Source: Alphaproteobacteria bacterium
Lineage (GTDB): Bacteria > Pseudomonadota > Alphaproteobacteria > Micropepsales > Micropepsaceae
Reading direction: 5' to 3'
DNA length: 58,626 nucleotides
Assembly (NCBI GenBank): GCA_016124635.1
Contig: WGNJ01000008.1
Span: 1-58,626, forward strand
Shown: positions 18,415 to 28,221 of the stretch, piece after piece
How positions within the stretch are numbered: the stretch's first letter is position 1
Layout of the letters: the number at the start of each line of letters is the position of its first letter
Notes under the pieces: model-generated
What the model was told of the DNA's origin: nothing
Seen by the model: only the letters and a program-made list of their open reading frames with translations
Database searches by the model: none
Made by a program: the position numbers and the translations under genes

Positions 18415-19039
18415 CGAGCTGATCCAGGATTTGGTGGCCGACGCGCGTCCGGTGACGCCGCTGCAGCCGCCGCTCGTACGTGCGCTTCTTTGGGTATTGG
18501 CGGTCGTCTGCGTGTTCGCGGTTGCGGTCGCGATCGCGGGTACCGGCGCCGTTATGCTCCCTCGTCTCGGCGACATGCCCTATGTACTGGAGTTTGCCGG
18601 CACACTGACGACCGCAATCACTGCGATCATCGCCGCGATGACGCTCAGCATTCCAGGCCGTTCCGATGCCTGGGCGCTGCTTCCCCTGCCCAGCGCACTC
18701 CTGTGGATCGCGGCGGCGGCCGAGCGCTGCTTCGCCAATCCGCAACCGGGCGAAAGCATTTTCGCGAGCGCGTTCTGCTTCGAGTTCATCGTTTCCGTGA
18801 GTATTCCGCTCGCACTCACGCTGTTCTTCGTGCTCAGGCGCATCGCCACTGTCAATCTACTCAAGGTCACGGCCCTCGGCGGGCTTGGCGTCGCAGCGTT
18901 CGCCACCGCATTGCTCCAATTCTTCCATCCTGAACAGACGACGACCATCGACTTCTCGACGCATGTCGTGGCGACGGTTCTTGTCGTCGTGTTGATATGC
19001 ACGATCGGCCAGCGCGTGCTCTCGACCCCGCGGCGGTAG
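18398..19039 (+). CDS. nrsF: NrsF-type membrane anti-sigma factor (DUF1109)
   Basis: A 213-residue protein with a short cytoplasmic N-terminus and six hydrophobic segments (about 27-47, 62-82, 93-110, 123-146, 156-173, 188-204), the DUF1109/NrsF layout. NrsF holds SigF inactive until metal or redox stress. Caulobacter NrsF needs two conserved cysteines for this; here cysteines are at 38, 111, 127 and 201, and an FHPEQ segment is at 176-180. The start is GTG 18398 with AAGGA 5 bases upstream, overlapping sigF by 17 bases, so sigma and anti-sigma are made together. Confidence 0.87.
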   Translation: MPKPTDELIQDLVADARPVTPLQPPLVRALLWVLAVVCVFAVAVAIAGTGAVMLPRLGDMPYVLEFAGTLTTAITAIIAAMTLSIPGRSDAWALLPLPSALLWIAAAAERCFANPQPGESIFASAFCFEFIVSVSIPLALTLFFVLRRIATVNLLKVTALGGLGVAAFATALLQFFHPEQTTTIDFSTHVVATVLVVVLICTIGQRVLSTPRR

Positions 19040-19143
19040 ACGCTGAGCAACACCGGGCCTTGCAGTCGGCAATCCCAGATAGTCAAGGCCGGGCGTTCCT
19101 GCCAAAGTGCGCCCACGCACAGTATCCATGGGGCGAACGAGCA

Positions 19144-20130
19144 ATGACTGAATCAGTTTCCGGGCAAGCGCATGGCGGCCTCAAGGCCGAGGCATCGGCT
19201 CCGGCGGCCTTTCGCGATCCGCGAACGTTCGTGAAGCACGATTATGACGAACGGACCGCCGATTTGGGCGAAGTCGTCATGAACTATGCGGAGAGCGGAT
19301 CGCCCTCCAACCCGGCGCTGTTGCTGATCCCCGGCCAAACGGAATCTTGGTGGGGCTACGAGAAGGCGATGCCGCTTCTCGAAAAAGACTTTCACGTTTT
19401 CGCGGTCGACCTTCGCGGACAAGGGCGCAGCACCTGGACGCCCGGCCGTTACACGCTCGACAACATGGGCAACGACTTGGTTCGCTTCATCGCGTCGGTA
19501 ATCAAGAAGCCGGTCGTCAGCAGCGGATGTTCGTCCGGCGGCCTCTTGTCGGCGTGGCTTTCCGCCTTCGCGCTGCCGGGTCAGGTGCGCGGCGCGGTGT
19601 GCGAAGACCCGCCGTTCTTCTCCTCCGAGACCACGCCGGCGACGGGTCAATCGATCAAGCAAGCGATCGGACCGATCTTCCGGCACAACGCGATCTACCT
19701 TGGCGACCAATGGCGGGTCGGCGATTGGGAAGGGTTGAAGAAGGCTGCCGCCGTCGATCCTTCGCCGCTGTTGCGCATGTTTCCGTTCCCGGCAGAGCCG
19801 CCGCAGAACTTGAAGGAATACGATCCGGAATGGGGCCGCGCCTTCTGGGAAGGTACGGTCGCCAAGAACTGCCCACACGAAACGCTGCTTACACAGGTGA
19901 AGACGCCGGTCCTGCTCACGCATCACGCGCGCATCGTCTTTCCCGACAGCGGCAATCTGATGGGTGCTATGTCGGACCTGCAGGCCACCAAAGCGCGCGA
20001 GCTCATGGGTCAAGCCGGCGTGGCCGTCGAATACGTCTCGCTGCCGGACGCCGCGCACGCGATGCATGCGGCCGACCCGAAGAAGTTCGCCGATGTCGTG
20101 ACCAGTTGGGCGAAGCAACTGCCGCACTGA
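19144..20130 (+). CDS. Alpha/beta hydrolase
   Basis: A 328-residue alpha/beta-fold hydrolase. The oxyanion-side strand LLLIPGQTESWWGY, the FAVDLRGQGRST strand-turn and the nucleophile elbow GCSSG (G128-G132, nucleophile S130) are clear; the C-terminal histidine is in LPDAAHAMHAADP. The substrate cannot be read from sequence; members with this DLRGQGRSTWTPGRYTLDN signature act on small esters or lactones or are uncharacterised. The ATG at 19144 removes an unconvincing N-terminal extension (18997 onward). It lies 104 bases after nrsF on the same strand, and I see no SigF-type promoter in front of it, so membership in the bufferin operon is doubtful. Confidence 0.82.
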   Translation: MTESVSGQAHGGLKAEASAPAAFRDPRTFVKHDYDERTADLGEVVMNYAESGSPSNPALLLIPGQTESWWGYEKAMPLLEKDFHVFAVDLRGQGRSTWTPGRYTLDNMGNDLVRFIASVIKKPVVSSGCSSGGLLSAWLSAFALPGQVRGAVCEDPPFFSSETTPATGQSIKQAIGPIFRHNAIYLGDQWRVGDWEGLKKAAAVDPSPLLRMFPFPAEPPQNLKEYDPEWGRAFWEGTVAKNCPHETLLTQVKTPVLLTHHARIVFPDSGNLMGAMSDLQATKARELMGQAGVAVEYVSLPDAAHAMHAADPKKFADVVTSWAKQLPH

Positions 20131-20157
20131 TGCGAGTGGTCCAGGGGGAGTCGCGCC

Positions 20158-21090
20158 ATGCAATCAAGGATCGGGTTGGCTTGGCTCGCGATCGCGACGA
20201 TCTGCGTGATGCTGTCGGGTCCGGCGTACAGCGCGCCGGCTCGGATCGAGATTCGGACCGACGACGTCACGCGCTTCTACAAGGTGTATGACGGCGCAGG
20301 CGGACATCCGAACGCGACGCAGCTTCAGCGCGATTATCTCGATCCAGGGAGCGAAGGGCTCCATCACCTGCTCAAGGTGCGCAACGTCAACGCTTCGCTG
20401 ATCGCCGAGGCGTTGGACAAGCACCCCGAGCTCTACACGAACGCGCGGACGTGTCTTGCAGCGCTTCCTCGCGTCCGCGCGCGCCTCGACATCGCCTTTG
20501 CCAAGCTCGTCGAACTCTACCCCGAGGCAAAGAAACCGCCGGTGACAATCCTCATCGGTCGCGGCAAGCCGGTGGCGATCGCGGCGCCGGGCGCCGGCGT
20601 ACAGATCGGCCTCGAGGCGATTTGCTCCGACATGGCGGCCAAGTTCCTCGGCGGCGACATCGACGACCGCTTGGTGCATGTGACGGCGCACGAATACATC
20701 CACGTCCAGCAGGCGCCGGCACTCGCGGACAACGAGCATCTGACGGTGCTCGAACGCTCGCTCGTCGAGGGCGTCGCGGAGTTCATGGCGGAAATGATTT
20801 CGGGCGATATCTCGAATGTCGCGGTGCGCGCCTCGGCGCAAGGGCATGAGCTCGCGATCGAGACCAAGTTCGCCGCCGACCTCGACAAGACCGACCTTTC
20901 GGATTGGGTCGACAACACGACGCCGGACAATGTCGGGCAGCTCGGCTATTGGGTCGGCTACCGCATCGCCAAATCCTACTATCAGAAGGCGAAAGACAAG
21001 CGCGCCGCGATCCGCGAGATGATCGAGCTCACCGACGCGCACGCGTTCCTGGCAAAAAGCGGGTGGTATCCCGGAATCGTTTTGAAGTAA
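20158..21090 (+). CDS. Exported DUF2268-like zinc metalloprotease
   Basis: A 310-residue protein with a cleavable signal peptide (about 1-25, ending AYSA). HEYIH at residues 178-182 is an HExxH zinc site, followed some 25 residues later by EGVAEF, whose glutamate is a candidate third ligand, as in gluzincins and the DUF2268 family of putative Zn-dependent proteases. It should act in the periplasm; substrates are unknown. The ATG at 20158 has AGGGGGAG upstream. It lies 27 bases after the alpha/beta hydrolase and is probably co-transcribed. Confidence 0.78.
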   Translation: MQSRIGLAWLAIATICVMLSGPAYSAPARIEIRTDDVTRFYKVYDGAGGHPNATQLQRDYLDPGSEGLHHLLKVRNVNASLIAEALDKHPELYTNARTCLAALPRVRARLDIAFAKLVELYPEAKKPPVTILIGRGKPVAIAAPGAGVQIGLEAICSDMAAKFLGGDIDDRLVHVTAHEYIHVQQAPALADNEHLTVLERSLVEGVAEFMAEMISGDISNVAVRASAQGHELAIETKFAADLDKTDLSDWVDNTTPDNVGQLGYWVGYRIAKSYYQKAKDKRAAIREMIELTDAHAFLAKSGWYPGIVLK

Positions 21091-21122
21091 GCGCGAGCCG
21101 AACAGCGCGCGGCCGGCGCCGT

Positions 21123-22253
21123 TTAAGTCGCGGGCTGCGGCTCGCGGGTCTTCTGGCGCTCGGCTTCGATCTCGGCGGCGCGCTTCTCGCAGAGTTCGAC
21201 GATGTGATCGACGAGGCGATCGTTGTCCATTTTGTGGTGCGGCTTGCCGGCGATGTAGACCATGCCGGCCCCTGCTCCGCCGCCGGTGAAGCCGACGTCG
21301 GTCTCGCGCGCTTCGCCAGGACCGTTGACGACGCAACCAATGATCGAGAGCGACATCGGCGTCGTGATGTGCTTTAGGCGATCTTCGAGGATCGCGACCG
21401 TCTTGATCACGTCGAACCCTTGGCGCGCGCAGGACGGGCACGCGACGACATTGACGCCGCGATGGCGCAGGCCCAGCGACTTCAAGATGTCGAAGCCGAC
21501 GCGAATTTCTTCGACCGGATCGGCGGAGAGCGAAACGCGGATCGTATCGCCGACGCCCGCCCAGAGCAGCGAGCCGATGCCGATCGAGGATTTCACCGTG
21601 CCCGACATAAGCCCGCCTGCTTCGGTCACGCCGAGATGCAGCGGGTAGTCGCAGGCGTCGGCCAGACCCTGATAGGCGGCGACGGCGAGGAAGACATCGG
21701 ACGCCTTCACGGAGATCTTGAACTCGCGGAAGTCGTGGTCCTCGAGAATGCGCGCATGGTTGAGCGCGCTCTCGACCATCGCCTCGGGACAAGGTTCGCC
21801 GTATTTCTCGAGCAGCTCCTTCTCGAGCGAGCCGGCGTTGACGCCGATGCGCATCGAAAGTCCGTGATCCTTCGCGGCTTGTACGACTTCGCGCACGCGG
21901 GCGGCAGAACCGATGTTGCCGGGATTGATGCGCAAACACGCGGCGCCGGCCTTGGCGGCCTCGATTGCGCGTTTGTAGTGAAAATGGATGTCGGCGACGA
22001 TCGGCACTTGCGCCGCGCGCACGATCGATTGGAGCGCCGCCGTCGAGTCTTCGTCCGGACACGAGACGCGGACGATGTCGGCGCCGGCCGCTTCCAGCGC
22101 CTTGATCTGACGGATGGTCGCGGCCGCATCGCTCGTCAGCGTATTGGTCATCGACTGAACGGTGATCGGCGCGTCGCCGCCGACTTCGACGTTGCCGACC
22201 CGAATCTTGCGGCTCTTGCGGCGATGGATGTCGCGGTACGGGCGGACGCTCAT
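21123..22253 (-). CDS. ispG: 4-hydroxy-3-methylbut-2-en-1-yl diphosphate synthase IspG
   Basis: A 376-residue [4Fe-4S] enzyme of the MEP isoprenoid pathway that converts MEcPP to HMBPP, with flavodoxin as electron donor. The TIM barrel ([19 protein letters not shown] ...) and the C-terminal cluster domain are complete; cluster cysteines are seen in ACPSCARQG and [12 protein letters not shown], followed by the acidic E in [11 protein letters not shown]. The start ATG 22253 is preferred to TTG 22262, three codons earlier. It converges on the metalloprotease gene with a 32-base gap. Confidence 0.95.
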   Translation of the reverse strand: MSVRPYRDIHRRKSRKIRVGNVEVGGDAPITVQSMTNTLTSDAAATIRQIKALEAAGADIVRVSCPDEDSTAALQSIVRAAQVPIVADIHFHYKRAIEAAKAGAACLRINPGNIGSAARVREVVQAAKDHGLSMRIGVNAGSLEKELLEKYGEPCPEAMVESALNHARILEDHDFREFKISVKASDVFLAVAAYQGLADACDYPLHLGVTEAGGLMSGTVKSSIGIGSLLWAGVGDTIRVSLSADPVEEIRVGFDILKSLGLRHRGVNVVACPSCARQGFDVIKTVAILEDRLKHITTPMSLSIIGCVVNGPGEARETDVGFTGGGAGAGMVYIAGKPHHKMDNDRLVDHIVELCEKRAAEIEAERQKTREPQPAT

Positions 22254-22351
22254 GGTACCCAAGAGATAGCAATCAGCGGGCCGTCAAGCCAGATGGCAGA
22301 ATGCATGTTCCGGCATCATTTTCTGCGGCGTTCTGCGCTCCGGAGAGCGTG

Positions 22352-24199
22352 TCAGCGCGGCGTCGGGAGGATACGGCCGGCTTCGACCAGTATGTCTAGC
22401 GCGAGATTCGGGTATTCCATCGTCGTCGTCAGCCTTAATGCTTCCGAGACAGCGCCCAACGCCTTCGGCGTCGCGAGTGACGCGGCTTTGAACTGCGCCT
22501 CCGCGATCGCGAGCAGTGCTCGTGCGCGTTCCACATCGCGGACGATGCCGCGGCGCAGCCGGTCGGCGTCGCCAATCTTGCCGGCAGCGGCGCGTGCGCG
22601 AACTAGATCGAGTAAGAGATCGTCGCGCCAATACGGGTTCGTTTCGGCCTTTGCCGCTTTCAGCGCCTCGTCGATGCGACCGGCTTCGGCTAGGCCCTCA
22701 GCGACGACGCCGACACCGTTGCCGGTCCGGCCACCGTCATATTCGGTTTCGCGTGCGAGGCGCTGGGCCTCTTCAATGCGTCCGGCTTTTGCCATCGCCT
22801 TGGCAATCTCATAGATCGCGAAGAGACGGTTTTGGTCGACCGGTTTGCCGTTGACTGATTCCGAGCTCTGGGTCTTCGCGCCGGGGATTGCATCGGCTAC
22901 TGCGAGCGCTTCATCGATGAAGCCCCACTTTGCTTCTGCCCGGGCGATCTCGGACAGCGCGCTTGCTTCGTCTGGGTCGCGGCGTGCGGTTTCTCCGGCA
23001 CGAGAAAACGACGCCAACGAGCCAGAGCGGTCGCCGGATTTGGCTTGCGCTTCGGCGATTGCGAGCCAAACCCAGAAACCCAAGCTCCGTTCCTTCGGAC
23101 CAAGTCGCGGCGAGGGCATGCGGCTGGCGGCTGTGATGGCATCGGCGATCAAGCCGGCCTTGGCGGTGACATCGGCGATCAGGGCGAAGGCCGCTTCTTG
23201 TTCGCGCGCGGTAAAAGCCGATGCGGCCTTCATCGAAGCCGCGAACGCGCGCGCAGCGAATTCGGCGCTGCCTGGCTGTTCACTTCCCAGAAGCTCGCTT
23301 GCGCCCTCCCAACCGCGGCGCACGTACATTCGCCTGAGGAGAATGCCGCGCTCAATCGGATCAGCAACGCGGCGCGCGAGCTCAAGCGCGCGATCAGTGT
23401 TACCGCGAAGCGCCAGGACTCTGCCTACGGCAGCAACGACCTCGGCGCGCGAGGATGGCTTGCGAATTTCGCGGGCGAGATTCAAAGCGGCGTCGAATTT
23501 TTCGGCGCGCGCCTCGGCCGCCGCGATGATCATCAGCGGAGACACAAATACCGAAGGGTGGTGAATGGCGGTAAAAAATCGAAAGGTTTCGGGCTTCGCG
23601 TCCTCGATTTCCTCTGCGTGACTCAACAGTGCCGCGACACCCGCCTCCTCGCCGCGCTCGACAACGATGTCGCGAACGTCCCAGGCGAATTCACGAATGA
23701 TGTTGACGTCGTCCTTTGTGGTTTCGTGCGCTCGCAGCAGCGTGAGTGCCTCGGCCGTCTTGCCGCTCTTGACCAGTTCGACCGCAATGGTGCGAAGCGC
23801 CGCGCTGGTCCAATAGTGATAGTCGCCATTCGGCGACGGCACCGCGTTCTTGGCGCCGTCGAAATCCCCCGCTTTGGCGCGTATCTCGGCAATTGCGTAG
23901 CTGGTCCCAAGACGCGTCTCGTCGTGATCGATCCTGGGGGCCAGGTCGGCGAGCTCTTGCGCATCGCGTAACGCCTCGGCCTTCAGACCGGAATCGATCT
24001 CAGCCAGCGCGACTTGAGCTATCGCTTTGGCGCGCGCCGCTGGCCTTTCGTCTGCATGGGCGTTCGATCGAGCCCAGTCGAAGACGCAGACCTTGGTCGG
24101 TACCGCGATACAAGCTTGGTTCGACGGATTTGTGCGCGGTGCCGCGGCGGCAGTGAGAGCAACAGCTATCGTACAAGCGATGATGCTGAGCAGTCGCAC
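22352..24199 (-). CDS. Exported helical-repeat (TPR-like) protein of unknown function
   Basis: A protein of about 615 residues with a signal peptide (VRLLSIIACTIAVALTAAAA) if started at GTG 24199. The rest is almost wholly an alpha solenoid of ~33-40-residue helical hairpins (repeating A-I-A-x-A-x-A-K-A-G patterns such as IAEIRAKAGDFDGA, IAKAMAKAGRIEEA, VAEGLAEAGRIDEAL), like TPR or Sel1-type scaffolds. No catalytic motif is seen. A TTG start at 24304 would hide the signal peptide. It probably acts in the periplasm as a binding scaffold. It stands alone between ispG and the slipin gene. Confidence 0.72.
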   Translation of the reverse strand: MRLLSIIACTIAVALTAAAAPRTNPSNQACIAVPTKVCVFDWARSNAHADERPAARAKAIAQVALAEIDSGLKAEALRDAQELADLAPRIDHDETRLGTSYAIAEIRAKAGDFDGAKNAVPSPNGDYHYWTSAALRTIAVELVKSGKTAEALTLLRAHETTKDDVNIIREFAWDVRDIVVERGEEAGVAALLSHAEEIEDAKPETFRFFTAIHHPSVFVSPLMIIAAAEARAEKFDAALNLAREIRKPSSRAEVVAAVGRVLALRGNTDRALELARRVADPIERGILLRRMYVRRGWEGASELLGSEQPGSAEFAARAFAASMKAASAFTAREQEAAFALIADVTAKAGLIADAITAASRMPSPRLGPKERSLGFWVWLAIAEAQAKSGDRSGSLASFSRAGETARRDPDEASALSEIARAEAKWGFIDEALAVADAIPGAKTQSSESVNGKPVDQNRLFAIYEIAKAMAKAGRIEEAQRLARETEYDGGRTGNGVGVVAEGLAEAGRIDEALKAAKAETNPYWRDDLLLDLVRARAAAGKIGDADRLRRGIVRDVERARALLAIAEAQFKAASLATPKALGAVSEALRLTTTMEYPNLALDILVEAGRILPTPR

Positions 24200-24385
24200 G
24201 TCGTCACCGATGCTCGCTGGATCAAAGTCGGAATTCGGCAATTCTGAATCTGCCGCCGCATGCGGGCAAGCCAACGTTTTCCGCGCTAGCCGCAGTGCCT
24301 GCAACCATGACGGGCGGCAGAAAGCACGGCCAAACGATTAGCCTTGCACGGTCGGCGCTCTTCTCGCGCTGTTAAGCCAGCCGCT

Positions 24386-25159
24386 TTAGGATTTGCCGGT
24401 GTCGGGGGCGTGCGGCACCAGCGATTGGATCAGGTTGATCGGCAACGGAAAGACGATGGTGTTGGTGCGCTCGCTGGCGATGTTCTGCAGCGAACCCAAA
24501 TAGCGAAGTTGCATGGACTCGGGCCGCTTGGCCAGGATGTCGCCGGCCTTCGCCAGACGTTCGGCCGCCTGAAGCTCACCCTCGGCGTCGATGATCTTCG
24601 AGCGGCGCAAGCGCTCGGCCTCGGCCTGCTTGGCGATCGCGCGGATCATGTTCTCGTTGAGATCGACGTGCTTGAGTTCGACGTTCGAGACCTTGATTCC
24701 CCAGCCATCGGTTTGCTCGTCGAGAATCTGCCGGATGTCGCCGTTCAGCTTTTCGCGCTCGGCCAGCATGGCGTCGAGCTCATGCTGGCCCAACACCGAA
24801 CGCAGGGTGGTCTGCGCGAGCTGGCTCGTCGCCATGTTGTAGTCGGCAACTTGAATGACAGATTTTTCGGGCTCGACGATACGGTAGTAGACGACCGCGT
24901 TGACCTTGACCGAGACGTTGTCGCGCGAGATCACGTCTTGCGGCGGCACGTCGAGAACGCGCGTGCGCAAGTCGATGCGCACCATCTGTTGGACGCCGGG
25001 GATGAGAACCATCAGGCCGGGGCCCTTGACCTTCCAGAAGCGGCCAAGGGTGAAGATGACCGCGCGCTCGTATTCGCGAAGGATCTTGAACGCCGACGCC
25101 ATGATGACGCCAATGACGACAATGAAGATCAGCAATGTGGTCGGCAGCATGTCGGACAT
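24386..25159 (-). CDS. Slipin (SPFH/band 7 stomatin-like protein)
   Basis: A 257-residue prokaryotic stomatin. One N-terminal membrane segment (about 5-24) is followed by the band 7 domain ([48 protein letters not shown]) and a coiled C-terminal region rich in A/E/K ([22 protein letters not shown]). Slipins oligomerise in membrane microdomains and are usually partnered by an NfeD protease, here encoded 49 bases upstream on the same strand. ATG 25159 has GGAGAGG just upstream; the GTG at 25192 has none. Confidence 0.9.
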   Translation of the reverse strand: MSDMLPTTLLIFIVVIGVIMASAFKILREYERAVIFTLGRFWKVKGPGLMVLIPGVQQMVRIDLRTRVLDVPPQDVISRDNVSVKVNAVVYYRIVEPEKSVIQVADYNMATSQLAQTTLRSVLGQHELDAMLAEREKLNGDIRQILDEQTDGWGIKVSNVELKHVDLNENMIRAIAKQAEAERLRRSKIIDAEGELQAAERLAKAGDILAKRPESMQLRYLGSLQNIASERTNTIVFPLPINLIQSLVPHAPDTGKS

Positions 25160-25208
25160 GACCTCTCCTATCAGCTTGATGAGCGTGCCCACGCGCGGCG
25201 CTCCATGA

Positions 25209-26639
25209 TCACGGCGCGCCGACCGTCAGGACGAGAGCTTTGCGCGCCAGTATGCGAACGCGCGCGCCGCGTTCGAACGGCTTGTCCGACGCGGCGGACC
25301 AAAGCTCGCCCCTCACGCGCACGGTGCCTTTGGCGCCTTGCCAGTCGACGACCTCGCCCTCGATACCGATGAGCTCCTCGCCGCCGGCCAACGCGGGACG
25401 CATGCGCGCGCGTATGGCGAAGGCGACGACGGCAGACACGAGCAAGGCGCTCGTCAACGCGGATCCGGCGATGACGGGCCAGGCAATACCGATGTGCACG
25501 TCCGACCCTGACGGATCGAAGAGGAATACCGCGCCCAGCACGAAGGACACGATGCCGCCGATGCCGAGCACGCCGAAGCTCGGCGTGAAGTGCTCGGCCA
25601 CCATCAGGGCGATGCCGAAGAGCACGAGTGCGAGCGCGCCGAAATTCAGCGGCAGCGCCGTCAGTGCCGTCAACGCCAGCAGCAGACATATGCCGCCGAT
25701 GACGCCAGGCGCGACGTAGCCCGGGCTCCAGAACTCGAAGAAGATGCCGTAGACGCCGATCATCAGAAGGATGAAGGCGACGTTGGGGTCGGCGATGGCG
25801 CTCAAAAGCTGCGTGCGCCAACCGATTTCGACATGCGCGGTGGAGGCGTCCTGAAGCGTAAGCTTGCGCTCCGCGCCGTTGATGGTGACGGAGCGCCCGT
25901 CGGCCTTAGCTATGAGGTCGGGAATATCGTTCGCGACGATTTCGATGACGTGATCCTTGAGCGCCTCGTCGGCAGTCAACGTCTCGGCGTCGCGGACCGC
26001 CTTTTCCAGCCATACGGCATTGCGGCCGCGCAGCTGCGCGAGGCTTTTGATGAGCGCCACCGCGTCATTGATCGATTTTCGATCTTCGGTGGTCTCGCCC
26101 TGTGGCTTGTCCGGCTTGACGGGCTTGTCCTTCGCCTTGTCGTCGTTCGACGGCGAAAGCGGACCCGGCGCGTTGGTCGGGAGCGGCGTGCCGCCGAACT
26201 GTATCGGCGTGGCGGCGCCGATCTGCGTGCCGGGCGCCATCGCCGCGATGTTCGTCGCCGCCATGATGTAGGTACCGGCGCTCGCGGCGTGCGCGCCGCT
26301 CGGCGCCACGAAGCCGATAACCGGCACCGGCGAAGCCAGAATCGCTTCGACGATCTCGCGCATCGAGCTCACCAGCCCGCCCGGCGTATCGATGCGTAAG
26401 ATCACCGCGTCCGCATGTTCGCGCTGCGCCTGCTCAAGGCCGTTCTCGACATGCAGCTTGGTCGCGACGCCGATCACACCCGTTATGTCGATGATCAAGA
26501 CGTGGTGTGCCTGCGGCGCCTCGTCGGCCGCGCCCGACGCTGCGTTCGTTCCGGGCAGAAGCGTTAGGGCGACAATGCCGATGCACGCCAGTACGAAGGC
26601 GCGCAACATTCCGTGGAACCGGAGCAAAGCATCGCTCAT
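25209..26639 (-). CDS. NfeD-family membrane serine protease (STOPP)
   Basis: A 476-residue NfeD1b-type protein: signal/anchor at the N-terminus (about 10-33), a ClpP-like serine protease domain ([38 protein letters not shown] with the likely nucleophile Ser) at about 45-220, an insert with a charged Lys/Asp/Pro-rich stretch (about 158-185), four hydrophobic segments (about 285-400), and a C-terminal OB-fold NfeD domain ([20 protein letters not shown]). It cleaves the hydrophobic C-terminus of its slipin partner in studied archaeal homologues. ATG 26639 has AGGA 7 bases upstream. It forms an operon with the slipin gene. Confidence 0.9.
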   Translation of the reverse strand: MSDALLRFHGMLRAFVLACIGIVALTLLPGTNAASGAADEAPQAHHVLIIDITGVIGVATKLHVENGLEQAQREHADAVILRIDTPGGLVSSMREIVEAILASPVPVIGFVAPSGAHAASAGTYIMAATNIAAMAPGTQIGAATPIQFGGTPLPTNAPGPLSPSNDDKAKDKPVKPDKPQGETTEDRKSINDAVALIKSLAQLRGRNAVWLEKAVRDAETLTADEALKDHVIEIVANDIPDLIAKADGRSVTINGAERKLTLQDASTAHVEIGWRTQLLSAIADPNVAFILLMIGVYGIFFEFWSPGYVAPGVIGGICLLLALTALTALPLNFGALALVLFGIALMVAEHFTPSFGVLGIGGIVSFVLGAVFLFDPSGSDVHIGIAWPVIAGSALTSALLVSAVVAFAIRARMRPALAGGEELIGIEGEVVDWQGAKGTVRVRGELWSAASDKPFERGARVRILARKALVLTVGAP

Positions 26640-26747
26640 GGCGCCATCCTAATCCCTGCATCCTGTAATTGATACATGGGGTGCGCCGGTCGTCCGTGCA
26701 CGGGTTAATTCCGTCGGCCGATGGCGACATGAGCTTCCCCGCCGCTC

Positions 26748-26776
26748 TTGACGTCACACTAGCGTGTGCGTCGTAG
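26748..26776 (+). promoter_or_regulatory. Possible promoter with CACAC/GTGTG dyad, upstream of quinone oxidoreductase
   Basis: TTGACG (26748-26753), a 17-bp spacer and TCGTAG (26771-26776) precede the ATG at 26797. The -10 is poor. The spacer holds the dyad CACAC-TAGC-GTGTG (26755-26768), which could be an operator. Confidence 0.3.
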
Positions 26777-26796
26777 TGAACGGCAGGGAGAAGCCC

Positions 26797-27780
26797 ATGA
26801 AAGCCTATGTCGTTGAAGCCTTCGGACCGCCTGAATCGCTGGCGCTGAAAGACGTGGTGCCTGCAGACGTGCCGGCGGGGCACGTACGCTTGAACGTGAA
26901 GGCCGCGGGCGCGAGCTTGCTCGATGCCTTGATCAGCGGCGGCAAATATCAGGTGAAGCCACCGCTGCCGTTCACGCCCGGATCGGAATTTTCCGGTGTC
27001 GTCGACGCGGTCGCGGACGATGTGACGACGCTGCGCCCGGGCGACCGTGTGATGGCGGGCGGCTTCGTCGGCGGCTTCGCGCAAACGGCGGTCGTGCCCG
27101 CGGCGGCGGCAATCCCCATTCCCGCTTCTATGTCGTTCGAGACGGCGGCCGGATTCCGCACGAATTACTCGACGGCGCTGCACGCGTTTCGTCAACGCGC
27201 GAACCTGCAGCCCGGCGAAACGATATTGATCCTCGGCGCAGCCGGCGGCGTCGGCTCGGCGGGCATCGAGATCGGGAAAATCATGGGCGCAAAGGTGATC
27301 GCCGTCGCCTCGAGCGAGGAGAAGCGTGCCTTCGCCGTGAAGCTCGGCGCGGATCATGCGATGAGCGCCGAACCGGAGGCGTTCCGCGACCAGATCAAGA
27401 CGCTGACGAACGGGCGCGGCGTCGATGTCGTCTACGATCCGGTCGGCGGCGCACTAACGGAGCTTGCGTTCCGCTCGCTTGCTTGGCGCGGCCGGCATTT
27501 GGTCGTGGGCTTCGCCGCAGGCGCGATCCCGTCACTGCCGGTCAATCTTGCGCTGCTCAAAGGTGCCGCGCTCGTCGGCGTCGACCTTGCGCGCTTCAGC
27601 TTCATGCACGAGCCCAAGGTCGCGGCGGAGAATCTGAAGCAACTCATCGCTTGGTTCGAGGCCGGCCAACTCAAGCCGCAGATCGGCCGCATCTATCCGT
27701 TCGCTCAAGCGCGCGAGGCCTTGGCCGATATCCTCGCACGCCGCGCGGTCGGAAAGGCCGTGGTCAAGGTGAGCGACTGA
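26797..27780 (+). CDS. NADPH:quinone oxidoreductase family protein (zinc-less MDR)
   Basis: A 327-residue medium-chain dehydrogenase/reductase of the quinone oxidoreductase type. The GroES-like N-domain (MKAYVVEAFGPPESLALKDV, PFTPGSEFSGVVDAV) lacks the cysteine/histidine zinc ligands of alcohol dehydrogenases; the Rossmann domain carries ILILGAAGGVGSAGIEIGK for NADPH. It probably reduces quinones or enones. ATG 26797 has AGGGAG 6 bases upstream. It ends 3 bases from the stop of the convergent response regulator. Confidence 0.9.
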   Translation: MKAYVVEAFGPPESLALKDVVPADVPAGHVRLNVKAAGASLLDALISGGKYQVKPPLPFTPGSEFSGVVDAVADDVTTLRPGDRVMAGGFVGGFAQTAVVPAAAAIPIPASMSFETAAGFRTNYSTALHAFRQRANLQPGETILILGAAGGVGSAGIEIGKIMGAKVIAVASSEEKRAFAVKLGADHAMSAEPEAFRDQIKTLTNGRGVDVVYDPVGGALTELAFRSLAWRGRHLVVGFAAGAIPSLPVNLALLKGAALVGVDLARFSFMHEPKVAAENLKQLIAWFEAGQLKPQIGRIYPFAQAREALADILARRAVGKAVVKVSD

Positions 27781-27783
27781 TCT

Positions 27784-28221
27784 TCAAGCGCGGACGAGAG
27801 CCGGAGGCTGCCCGACGAGGCGGACGGAATTCACCGGCTCCAGCGCCTTGGACAATGCAGAGAATTGAACGGGCTTTTCGATGTAGCCGACAGCGCCCAA
27901 TTCCCGCGCTCGGTCCCTGTCCTTTTCATAAGTCGAGCCCGTTTGCATGACCACGGGTATCTTCGACATTGCGGGATCTTCGTGCATGCGTTCCAGCATC
28001 TCGAAGCCGTTCATCACCGGCATGTTGATGTCGAGAAGCACAAGATCGATCGGCTCGCCGGAGGCAGCGAGTGCCGCTATTCTTTCTAGCGCCGCCTTGC
28101 CGTCGCGCGCTTCAAGGAAGATGCAGCGCATGCCGCGCGGCTCGCCCAGGAAGCGGCGTGTCATGTAGAGGTCGTCCTCGAGATCGTCGACGATGAGGAC
28201 GTTCGCCAGCTTCTCGGTCAT
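27784..28221 (-). CDS. Single-domain response regulator
   Basis: A 145-residue protein consisting of one receiver domain: acidic pair D12/D13, phospho-acceptor D64 in LLDINMP, T94 and K116. There is no output domain, so it passes phosphate on or acts by protein contact, as Rcp1-type regulators of phytochrome-like kinases do. Its ATG overlaps the stop of the histidine kinase by 4 bases (ATGA), marking a cognate pair. Confidence 0.93.
   Translation of the reverse strand: MTEKLANVLIVDDLEDDLYMTRRFLGEPRGMRCIFLEARDGKAALERIAALAASGEPIDLVLLDINMPVMNGFEMLERMHEDPAMSKIPVVMQTGSTYEKDRDRARELGAVGYIEKPVQFSALSKALEPVNSVRLVGQPPALVRA

Noticed and set aside
20164..22272. 702-codon frame on the minus strand spanning the metalloprotease and ispG
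   Set aside because: It is out of frame with ispG and antisense to the metalloprotease; both have full family motifs.
26680..26697. CCCCATGT upstream of nfeD as a sigma32 -10 element
   Set aside because: The -10-like string is exact, but nothing like CTTGAA lies 13-17 bases upstream on that strand.
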